Origin: Actinoallomurus vinaceus
GTDB lineage: Bacteria > Actinomycetota > Actinomycetes > Streptosporangiales > Streptosporangiaceae
Direction: 5' to 3'
Length of the DNA: 64,000 nucleotides
NCBI RefSeq assembly: GCF_039542055.1
Contig: NZ_BAABHK010000006.1
Coordinates: 186,001-250,000 of the forward strand
The stretch's first letter is position 1, and every line of letters begins with the position of its first letter. A program made the translations under genes and the position numbers. Of this stretch, positions 42,261 to 49,456 are shown in pieces. The notes beneath the pieces are model-generated. The model did no database searches, was not told the origin of the DNA, and worked only from the letters and a program-made list of their open reading frames with translations.

Positions 42261-43046
42261 ATGGCGACCACTACCGGCCATCTTTCGCAGGCACCATCGC
42301 GGACCCGTCATCACCGTATGGTGAAGAACGAACTCACCGAGACGCCGCATCCGGACTGGGCGCAGGCCATGGTCGATTCGGTTCGGCCCGACTGGTCGGC
42401 GGTGCTCAAGGCGGCGATCTTCACCGAGACGGCTCATGGACCGTTCCCCGATGAGGCGTGGCGGCGGATCCTCCTCGATTTCTTCTGCATCGTTGAGGCA
42501 TTCCCGAAGTACATGGGCGTCTATCTGGCCAAGACCACTTTCGGCCAGACGTCGGGCGACCACCTCGCCCGCGACTGGCTGATCGGCAACATCCGGACCG
42601 AGGCGCTGCACGCCCAGTGGTACGCCGACTGGGCCGCCGCGCACGGCATCGGGTTCGAGGAGCTCGTCTCGCACCGGCCCTGCCCGGAGGTCGGCGCGCT
42701 GTACGACTACCTGTGGTCCGTCTGCTATCGAGGCACGCTGGCCGAGGCGTTCGGCGCGGTGAACTACGCGATCGAGGGCACGACGGGGGAGTGGACACGT
42801 CTGGTCCTGCCCGCCTTCCGGGAGCGGTACGGCGACGACGAACAGGCCGTTCGCTGGCTCGTCGAGCACGCGGAGTACGACGACGCCCACCCCCGGGAGG
42901 CGTTCGAATTGATCAAACTGACCGTCCGCGACGAGGGTGGGCGGGCGAAGGTCGAATCGGCCGTCCGCCGGTCGCTGGAACTGTTCAGCCGGGGGTTCGC
43001 GGCAAGTTACGAAAATCGGGCAATGGTGGTTGATACACGGCAATGA
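42261..43046 (+). CDS. TenA/heme-oxygenase-fold (HDO-like) iron oxidase candidate
   Basis: 261 aa, GAGGAG upstream of the ATG. All-helical. Candidate metal ligands sit at E79 (FCIVEAFPKYMG) and in the E114-x2-H117 motif (RTEALHAQW), with a later EHAEYDD. This resembles TenA/PqqC-like proteins and the newer HDO group of diiron oxidases (UndA/BesC-like), rather than thiamine salvage TenA, since no thi gene is near. HDO enzymes cleave or oxidise amino- or fatty-acid substrates. Assignment to a substrate is not possible. Its partner may be the divergent flavoprotein. Confidence 0.75.
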   Translation: MATTTGHLSQAPSRTRHHRMVKNELTETPHPDWAQAMVDSVRPDWSAVLKAAIFTETAHGPFPDEAWRRILLDFFCIVEAFPKYMGVYLAKTTFGQTSGDHLARDWLIGNIRTEALHAQWYADWAAAHGIGFEELVSHRPCPEVGALYDYLWSVCYRGTLAEAFGAVNYAIEGTTGEWTRLVLPAFRERYGDDEQAVRWLVEHAEYDDAHPREAFELIKLTVRDEGGRAKVESAVRRSLELFSRGFAASYENRAMVVDTRQ

Positions 43047-43234
43047 AGGACTTCAAAGGGTAAAAAGCCCACAAGTCTCCGGCGTTGTTCGCTGCTCGGA
43101 AGCGGCAGTGACGTGCATTTTCCCTTCTTGGGCGGCCGGTGGCGGCCGAAGTCGGCTGCATTCTCGCCATCTCCGCTGGGTATCTCGTAGTCGATCATCT
43201 TTTCCTGTCGGATGGGCCGCGAGAAGGGCAGCAG

Positions 43235-44437
43235 ATGCACGTCAATGCCATTCGGGTGCCGCTGGCGCTCACCGCGCTCACGGGCACCGCGCTGATGGCC
43301 GCGGGCTGTGGCGGCGGGGAGACGGCGGCGGAGAGCGCCCACAAGGTCAACATCGAGGCGGCGCCCGCCCGCGTGGTGATCACACCGGCCCGCGGCGCCA
43401 CCGCCGTACGGCCGGACGAGCCCGTCATCGTCCGCGCCGCAGGCGGCCGCCTCGAAGGCGTCGTGCTCGAGAGCGGCCGCAGAATGATCGAGGGCGACCT
43501 CAACCGGGACCGTACGGAGTGGCGATCCCGCTGGGCGCTCGACCCCGCGGCGGACATCACCGTCCGTGCCGTGGCGCGGAACACCGACGGCCGCGCGGCC
43601 ATGGCCGTGAGCCGCTTCCGCACCACGGGTACGCCCAGCACCGTCTCCGTCTCCCAGGACCCCGTCCTGGAGGAACGGCGACACGAAACCTACGGCGTCG
43701 GGCTCCCCATCATCCTCAACTTCGACAAGGCGATCACCGACCGCGCGGCGGTCGAGAGGTCGCTCGAGGTGATCGCCGACAAGCCGGTCGAGGGCGGGTG
43801 GCACTGGTTCGACGACGGCAAGCAGGTCGTCTACCGGCCCAAGATGTTCTGGCCGGCCCACCAGACGGTCCGGCTCGTCGCCCATCTCACGGGGGTGCCC
43901 CTGGGCAAGGAAGGGGGCTACGGCGCCAAGGACTTCACCCGTAGCTACCGGATCGGCAAGGCGCAGGTCTCCCACCTCGACATCAAGAGGCACCACATGC
44001 GCGTCGAGTGGGACGGCCGTCCGGTGCGCACCATCCCGATCAGCGCGGGCAACGGGGAGACCCAGGAGTACACCACGACCAGCGGCATCCACCTGAACAT
44101 GGAGAAGGACGAGGACGTCATGATGACCTCGCCCGGCCGCAGCCCCGGCGACGCCGGCTACTACCACGAGCTGATCCACTACGCGGTCCGCGTCTCGAAC
44201 GCCGGTGAGTACCTCCACGAGACGCCGGGCGATGAGGACTGCCTCGGCAACCGCAACTGCAGCCACGGCTGCATCCGCCAGCCGAGGAGCGACGCGATCT
44301 GGTACTACAAGCACTCCCAGCCGGGCGACCCCGTGATCGCCACCGGGACGGACCGGCAGGTCGAACCGGACAACGGCTGGTCGTTCTACCAGATGCCGTG
44401 GAAGAAGTGGCTCAAGGGCAGCGCCCTGCACCGCTGA
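43235..44437 (+). CDS. L,D-transpeptidase lipoprotein
   Basis: 400 aa from ATG 43235, with GAAGGG upstream. Lipobox LMAAGC puts the lipid-modified Cys at 25. Two Ig-like domains follow (about 50-270, with VLILNFDKAIT-type and HWFDDGKQVVYRPKMFWP motifs), then the YkuD domain with HELIHYAVRVSNAGEYLHE and the active site CSHGCIRQP, Cys346 as nucleophile. This is the LdtMt2-like plan for making 3-3 cross-links in peptidoglycan. The last WSFYQMPWKKWL helix is typical. It is 104 nt upstream of the FG-GAP protein gene. Confidence 0.94.
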   Translation: MHVNAIRVPLALTALTGTALMAAGCGGGETAAESAHKVNIEAAPARVVITPARGATAVRPDEPVIVRAAGGRLEGVVLESGRRMIEGDLNRDRTEWRSRWALDPAADITVRAVARNTDGRAAMAVSRFRTTGTPSTVSVSQDPVLEERRHETYGVGLPIILNFDKAITDRAAVERSLEVIADKPVEGGWHWFDDGKQVVYRPKMFWPAHQTVRLVAHLTGVPLGKEGGYGAKDFTRSYRIGKAQVSHLDIKRHHMRVEWDGRPVRTIPISAGNGETQEYTTTSGIHLNMEKDEDVMMTSPGRSPGDAGYYHELIHYAVRVSNAGEYLHETPGDEDCLGNRNCSHGCIRQPRSDAIWYYKHSQPGDPVIATGTDRQVEPDNGWSFYQMPWKKWLKGSALHR

Positions 44438-44540
44438 CGCACCGACCCACTGGCCCTTGACGCCGCATCGACCGACAGAAGTCAGCGAATGGTCATTTTC
44501 CAGGAAGGCGGCGGTTCCACCGCGCGGGCACGTTGCGGGG

Positions 44541-45917
44541 GTGAGCATCACACGCCTCAGCGTGGTCGCCGTCGTCCTCCTGCCGACCTGTGTCTCGGCC
44601 GCGGTCACGGCGCCGCGGGTACACCCGGGCATCCCGGTCCTCGGCGCGGCGTTCGAGCCGGCGCGGCGCTGCCGCGCGGGAGCCGCCCCGGACTTCGACG
44701 GAGACGGCGTACGCGACCTGGCCATCGGCGCCCCGTACGCGACCAGCGGTGGCCGCCGCAGAGCCGGCGCGGTCGCCGTCCGCTACGGCGGCCGGTCCGC
44801 CTGGCTGTCACCCCAGCAGGCGCAGGCCGGCGCGGGGTTCGGCGGCACGCTCGCCACGGGCGACTTCAACGGCGACCACTGCGCAGACCTGGCGGTCGCG
44901 GCCTCCGACCAGGGCCGTACGCGCCCGGGTGCCGACGGCACGGGCACCGTCACGGTCTACTTCGGCTCGCCCGGCGGGCTGCGGCCGCAGGTCACCCTGA
45001 GCGTGCGGAACCTCGGACGCACGCCCGCGAGCGACCGGTTCGGCGCCGCCCTCGCCGCCGGGGACCTCGACCATGACGGCAAGGACGACCTCGTGGTCGG
45101 CATGCCCGGTCTCGCGGGAGGCGGCGGAGTCGGCGTGTTCACCCGCGGTCTCCGCACCGCCAAGCTGATCACCCAGCACACCTCCTGGGTGGGTCAGCGC
45201 TCGAGCCAGACCGACGGGTTCGGCGAGGCCCTGGCGATCGGCGCCTTCGGTGCCTTCGGCCGTGGCAGGCACCCCCAGATCGCCGTGGGCGCGCCGGGTG
45301 ACGGCACCGAGGCGTCGGGCGCGGTGACCGTCCTCGACCCGGCCGCGCACCGATCCCGGCGGATCACCGAGGCCAGCAAGGGCGTACGGGGCGTCCCCGA
45401 GCGCTATGACGAGTTCGGCGCGGCCCTCGCCGCCGGCGACTTCGACCACGACGGCACCGACGATCTCGCCGTCGGAGTGCCGGGCGAGGACGATACGAAG
45501 ATGCCGGACAACTTCGCCCAGGGCGCCGTGCACGTGCTGTACGGGTCCGGCGGCGAAGACGAGGTCTGGAACCTCCGCAAGACCGGCCCCGCGGACCGGC
45601 TCGGATCCGCGCTGGCGGCCGCGGACCTGAACGGCGACGGCACCGCCGACCTCGCCGCCGGGGCACCGGGTGCCGGTACCGTCCAGGTACTGAACGGCCA
45701 TCATCGGAGCGGCCTGGCGCGGGGCGCCCTCATCACCTCTCCCGTCGGCGGCACGCCGCAGTTCGGCTGGACCCTGGCCATTCGGGGACGGGACCTGCTC
45801 ATCGGCGCACCCGGAGCCTCCGGGTTCGGCGGCACGGTCTTCCTGGTGCACGGTTCCCGCAAGACGACCGTGCAGGCGGGCACGGCGGGCGAGCTGCTCG
45901 GCTACGCGATCTCCTGA
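44541..45917 (+). CDS. Secreted FG-GAP repeat (integrin-alpha-like propeller) protein
   Basis: 458 aa from GTG 44541, which gives a signal peptide (LSVVAVVLLPTCVSAAVTA); an upstream GTG/ATG frame has no signal at its start. About six FG-GAP units with calcium-binding DxDxDGxxD loops: DFDGDGVRDLAIGAP, DFNGDHCADLAVAA, DLDHDGKDDLVVGMP, DFDHDGTDDLAVGVP, DLNGDGTADLAAGAP and GRDLLIGAPGASGFG. These form a seven-bladed propeller on the outside of the cell, possibly for adhesion or polysaccharide binding. The last codons lie within the first unit of a 132-nt tandem repeat. Confidence 0.92.
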   Translation: MSITRLSVVAVVLLPTCVSAAVTAPRVHPGIPVLGAAFEPARRCRAGAAPDFDGDGVRDLAIGAPYATSGGRRRAGAVAVRYGGRSAWLSPQQAQAGAGFGGTLATGDFNGDHCADLAVAASDQGRTRPGADGTGTVTVYFGSPGGLRPQVTLSVRNLGRTPASDRFGAALAAGDLDHDGKDDLVVGMPGLAGGGGVGVFTRGLRTAKLITQHTSWVGQRSSQTDGFGEALAIGAFGAFGRGRHPQIAVGAPGDGTEASGAVTVLDPAAHRSRRITEASKGVRGVPERYDEFGAALAAGDFDHDGTDDLAVGVPGEDDTKMPDNFAQGAVHVLYGSGGEDEVWNLRKTGPADRLGSALAAADLNGDGTADLAAGAPGAGTVQVLNGHHRSGLARGALITSPVGGTPQFGWTLAIRGRDLLIGAPGASGFGGTVFLVHGSRKTTVQAGTAGELLGYAIS

Positions 45918-46365
45918 GCCGCGCGCCCTGCCGCCGGGCTCTTCGCTCGCTCAGGCCGACTCCTGCCGGCNNNNNNNNNNNNNNNNNNNNNNNNNNNNNN
46001 NNNNNNNNNNNNNNNNNNNNNNNNNNNNNNNNNNNNNNNNNNNNNNNNNNNNNNNNNNNNNNNNNNNNNNGGCCGTCGCGGCCGGTGGACGGAGCGAGGT
46101 CGCGCTGGTCGCCGAGGGCGCGCAGCTGCTCGGCTAGGCGATCTCCTGAGTCCCGCGCCCTGCCGCCGGGGCCTTTGCTGGCTCAGGCCGACTCCTGTCG
46201 GCGGCCGTCGCGGCCGGTGGACGGAGCGAGGTCGCGCTGGTCGCCGAGGGCGCGCAGCTGCTCGGCTAGGCGATCTCCTGAGTCCCGCGCCCTGCCGCCG
46301 GGGCCTTTGCTGGCTCAGGCCGACTCCTGCCGGCGGCCGTCGCGGCCGGTGGACGGAGCGAGGTC
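45839..46365. repeat. 132-nt tandem repeat spanning the FG-GAP gene end and the assembly gap
   Basis: Unit 0 (45839-45970, diverged) contains the last 26 codons of the FG-GAP gene. The gap follows. Units at 46071-46202 and 46203-46334 are nearly identical, and a partial unit at 46335-46365 breaks off. The later units repeat the gene-end peptide as EVALVAEGAQLLG, but a TAC codon has become TAG. Confidence 0.9.
45971..46070. other. Assembly gap (100 N)
   Basis: Exactly 100 N, a conventional gap size, lying exactly at a boundary between two 132-nt repeat units. The real number of units here is unknown. Confidence 0.98.
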
Positions 46366-46551
46366 GTACGCATCGGAGCGGAGAAGCGCGGCGCTTGCGG
46401 TCGCTGCGCGCCCGGGCGATCGCGGACGATGAGGGACTCCGCGGCCGGGCCCACGCGTCGTACGCCAAGGCCGAACGAGGCGGACGAGCCACGCGCCGCC
46501 GACCTGGATCGCGTGATCGAGTTCGTCCGCGCGGGTATCTCCGCGGCCTGA
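46366..46551 (+). pseudogene. Possible frameshifted gene fragment, unidentified
   Basis: One plus frame reads LRSLRARAIADDEGLRGRAH then YAKAERG. After about 46480 a second frame continues with AADLDRVIEFVRAGISAA and a TGA at 46549. Together they read like the helical C-terminus of a protein broken by an indel. I cannot name the family. Confidence 0.3.
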
Positions 46552-46567
46552 CGGCCCGGACAGCGGC

Positions 46568-46615
46568 GATCGCCGAGAGATTTCGGGGTTCTGGCCCCGA
46601 AACCTCTCGGCGATC
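46568..46615. terminator. Long near-perfect hairpin
   Basis: A 21-bp stem (46568-46588 with 46595-46615) has one A-C mismatch and a 6-nt loop. It carries AAA/TTT inside the stem. It lies 12 bp from the phoD stop and after the fragment above, so it probably serves as a bidirectional terminator. Confidence 0.75.
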
Positions 46616-46626
46616 ATGTCGTCCGG

Positions 46627-48201
46627 TTACCGGTGGGGGGCTGCGGCCGCTGCCGCCTGCGGGGCGCGGGCGGCCGTCGCGTTCGACCGGGAGAGGCGGT
46701 GGGCGCCGTCGGCGACGGTGAAGCTCGCCGTCACGGTGCTCGGCGCGTTCCGGCGGGTCACGTACGGGAGCGTGTGGAAGTCCGCTTTCAGCTCCGTGGG
46801 CGTCAGCCGGGCGGAGATGAAGCCGCGCCGCTGGTCGGCGTAGGCGATGTGCGGGTTCTCCTCGAGCTCGATCGCGCGGGCGGCCGGGACGTCGTACCCG
46901 TCGCCGTCGCTCGTGACCGAGGTCGTCACCAGCTCGACGCCGACCCGCCGCGAGTCGGGGTCGTCGAAGTCGGTCAGCAGGTCACTGGCGTAGTGACAGT
47001 GGATGTCGCCGGTGAGCACGACCGGGTTCCGGGCACCCGAGGCGACGATGTCGCCGAGCACGCGGTCCCGTTCGGCGGTGTATCCGTCCCAGGTGTCGAG
47101 CACGACCTCCTTGCCGGGGCCGAGGTGGTAGTCGTGCTGGGCCATGAAGATCTGCTGGGCCAGGAGGTTCCAGCGCGCCCGTGAGGCCTGGAGTCCGGAG
47201 GCGAGCCACTGCCGCTGCTTGCCCCCGACCAGCACCCGGCTCGTGAGCAGGCGGTCGGAGCAGTTCGCCCGGACGCCGTCGTCGCACGGCTGGTCGTCGC
47301 GGAACTGCCGGGTGTCCAGGACGTGGAAGGTCGCCAGGTCGCCCCAGGCCAGCCGCCGGTACAGCTGCATGCGGGACCCGTGCGGCAGGGACGTACGGCG
47401 CAGCGGCATGTGCTCGTAGTACGCGCGGTAGCCCGCAGTCTTGCGCTGGGGGAAGTTCGGCCTGCCGGACGTGCCGGGGTGGACGCCCGCCCAGTTGTTC
47501 TCCACCTCGTGGTCGTCGTTGACGGCGATCCAGGGGGCGAGGGCGTGCAGCGCCTGCAGGTCCGGGTCGGTCTTGTACTGGGCGTGCCGGAGCCGGAACT
47601 CGGCCAGCGTCTGGCACCGGTGCTCGGTGTGCGAACGGACGATCTTCCCGTCGGAGTTCTTGTAGCCGCCCGGCGCGTACTCGTAGATGTAGTCCCCGAG
47701 GTGCAGCACGAGGTCGGGATGCTGCTCGCCGAGACGCCGGTAGGCGGTGAAGTAGCCCTGCTCGTAGTTGGAGCACGACACGACGCCGAACGCCAGCGCC
47801 GGAGCGGTGCCCGGGGCGGGCGCGGTTCGTGTCCGGCCGGTCGGCGAGAGGTGCCGGCCGGTGCGGAACCGGTAGAAGTACTCCCGGCCGGGCTGGAGCC
47901 CGGTCGGCTCGACGTGCACACTGTGCGCCCAGGACGGCTGCGCGGTCGCGGTCCCGGACCGTACGACGCGGGTGAACTTCTCGTCCTCGGCGAGCTGCCA
48001 CTCGACGTCGACGTTCCGGTCGGGCATGCCTCCATGCCCTCCGTCCGCGAGCGGGCTGGGCGCCAGACGGGTCCACAGGACGATGCCGTCGGGCGTCGGG
48101 TCGCCCGAGGCCACCCCCAGGGTGAACGGGTCGCCCGTCCGCCGGGGAGCCAGCGACATTCCGGCCGTGCCGATCAGGAAGGTGCGGCGTGTCAGTTCCA
48201 C
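46627..48201 (-). CDS. phoD: Alkaline phosphatase D (PhoD) family, Tat-exported
   Basis: 524 aa from GTG 48199-48201. N-terminal RRTFLIGTAG is a Tat signal. PhoD motifs: LGVASGDPTPDGIVLWTRL, FGVVSCSNYEQGYFTAYRRL, LHLGDYIYEY, AVNDDHEVENNW, QQIFMAQHDY, LTGDIHCHY and the terminal FISARLTPTELKADFHTLPYV. The metallophosphatase ligands (Asp, Tyr, Asn/His) are present. It hydrolyses phosphate mono- and diesters outside the cell and in this group is often induced by phosphate starvation; I could not find a clear PhoP box. Confidence 0.95.
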   Translation of the reverse strand: MELTRRTFLIGTAGMSLAPRRTGDPFTLGVASGDPTPDGIVLWTRLAPSPLADGGHGGMPDRNVDVEWQLAEDEKFTRVVRSGTATAQPSWAHSVHVEPTGLQPGREYFYRFRTGRHLSPTGRTRTAPAPGTAPALAFGVVSCSNYEQGYFTAYRRLGEQHPDLVLHLGDYIYEYAPGGYKNSDGKIVRSHTEHRCQTLAEFRLRHAQYKTDPDLQALHALAPWIAVNDDHEVENNWAGVHPGTSGRPNFPQRKTAGYRAYYEHMPLRRTSLPHGSRMQLYRRLAWGDLATFHVLDTRQFRDDQPCDDGVRANCSDRLLTSRVLVGGKQRQWLASGLQASRARWNLLAQQIFMAQHDYHLGPGKEVVLDTWDGYTAERDRVLGDIVASGARNPVVLTGDIHCHYASDLLTDFDDPDSRRVGVELVTTSVTSDGDGYDVPAARAIELEENPHIAYADQRRGFISARLTPTELKADFHTLPYVTRRNAPSTVTASFTVADGAHRLSRSNATAARAPQAAAAAAPHR

Positions 48202-48444
48202 GCCTTTAGTTCAGATCCCGCTGCTGAGGGTCACAAGACGCGACGCTGACAGACCGGACAACTTCCAGTGGACGCCTCGTGACCGGACCCGCTCCGCGCC
48301 GGATGCATCATGGGCGAACAGCGATCCACCTCGGCGGTGGTTTTAAGCGCGAGAAGTGGCCCACCGCCCGTTTCTGGGCTGTCCGTGGAACACCACCGCA
48401 AGTCGGCGGCGGGTTCCGGCGGGCCGGAGCGCAGGCTGGGCGGT

Positions 48445-48475
48445 GGTCGGGTTCAGACATTATGTCCACCCGACC
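48445..48475. terminator. Interrupted palindrome in the 407-bp gap upstream of phoD
   Basis: Arms GGTCGGGT (48445-48452) and ACCCGACC (48468-48475) are perfect complements, and an inner GACAT/ATGTC pair (48456-48460 and 48462-48466) extends the fold. It lies downstream of the beta-trefoil-like gene and could be its terminator or a protein site. The rest of 48202-48608 holds the phoD promoter region and no gene I can support. Confidence 0.55.
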
Positions 48476-48608
48476 CACCCCGCCCGTCACCGCGGGTGAC
48501 GGGCGGACCGGACGACACGATCCTGCACACCGGCCGAGACGACCGGCCCGGGATCCCGGGGTATGCCGCGAGCACGTCGGTGCACGAGCTCCCCGGCCCC
48601 AACCCGCG

Positions 48609-49166
48609 TCAATCCACGCGGCGCAAGATCATGACCCACTGCTGGTTGGCGCCGGCGTAGTGCCTGAGCTGCACCGGGGCGCCGTCGGAGCCGCCGGTCA
48701 GTGACATGACCCGGCCCTCCCCAGACTTTCGGATCACGTAATGGTGCCCTGGTTGTGGGACCAGGTTCCACCTGGCAGGAGCATCCTGCAGGACGACCCG
48801 GTCGCCGTCGCTGTCCACGTACTGGCCCGTCTGGACGTTCTTGATGGTGTAGGCGCCCTCGGCGAACGTCACCGTCCATTGCTGGGTGGCGGTCTCGCCC
48901 GCTCGCGAACCGACGACCGTGTTGCTCTGGGCGTCCGCGGTCAGCGCCTGCCCGCGGAATCCGACGTTCTCGATGCTGAAGGGGCCGGGCGGGATGACGG
49001 CGGCGGTGCCGGGTGTGACCGCTCCATGGGCCTGGGCCGGCACGGCCCCGCCGAGACCGGTGCTGAGCACCGCGGCCGCGGTGGCGGCCGCCACCGCGAA
49101 CCGCCGTGCTCCTGCTGCCGCCCGCCCCGCCACGACCCGACCGCCAGGCCTGTCCAGCACGCGCAT
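48609..49166 (-). CDS. Secreted beta-trefoil-like (I66 / ricin-like) protein
   Basis: 185 aa from ATG 49164-49166, with GGGAGGAGA upstream. Signal peptide with Arg followed by FAVAAATAAAVLSTGLGG and AQA cleavage. The mature region has three trefoil-like units, PPGPFSIENVGFRGQALTAD, QQWTVTFAEGAYTIKNVQTG and LVPQPGHHYVIRKSGEGRV, ending with NQQWVMILR. QW motifs recur as in ricin lectins and in the mushroom-type I66 protease inhibitors. Carbohydrate binding or protease inhibition are the two likely roles. Confidence 0.78.
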   Translation of the reverse strand: MRVLDRPGGRVVAGRAAAGARRFAVAAATAAAVLSTGLGGAVPAQAHGAVTPGTAAVIPPGPFSIENVGFRGQALTADAQSNTVVGSRAGETATQQWTVTFAEGAYTIKNVQTGQYVDSDGDRVVLQDAPARWNLVPQPGHHYVIRKSGEGRVMSLTGGSDGAPVQLRHYAGANQQWVMILRRVD

Positions 49167-49456
49167 ATCAGTCTCCTCCCGACACGCTTCATCACGGACT
49201 GTGAACATGCCGTCACGCTACTGCGGGTGAGCTCGTGGCGTCCTCGCCGACGGCGGCATGAATCTCACGCGACCCGTCCCACACGTCTGGCCTCACCGTC
49301 ACCCCGGAGCCGCACAGCGCCCTCCACCTGCCGGAGCGCTGTCAGCCCGGTCCGTAACCCGACGGCCAGGAGGACTGATCGCGACTCAAGAACCACTGCG
49401 CTGGACCTACGACAACCTGATCTGAGCGGCGACGGCCTGTCCCACGGGCCCCGGCG
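49167..49456. other. 290-bp gap without an identified gene
   Basis: Holds the promoter and leader of the trefoil-like gene and the downstream end of the kinase gene. I see no RNA gene, repeat or credible ORF. Confidence 0.5.

Noticed and set aside
45839..46365. CRISPR array
   Set aside because: The 132-nt units are directly joined without unique spacers, and the sequence derives from the neighbouring gene end. No cas genes are present.
46395..46721. 108-codon plus-strand ORF after the repeat array
   Set aside because: It runs through the hairpin and into the antisense strand of phoD with Arg/Gly-rich text; only the first third looks protein-like and is reported as a possible fragment instead.
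48202..48608. Small ORFs on both strands in the phoD upstream gap
   Set aside because: No ribosome binding sites, biased Arg/Pro composition and overlap with the palindrome.
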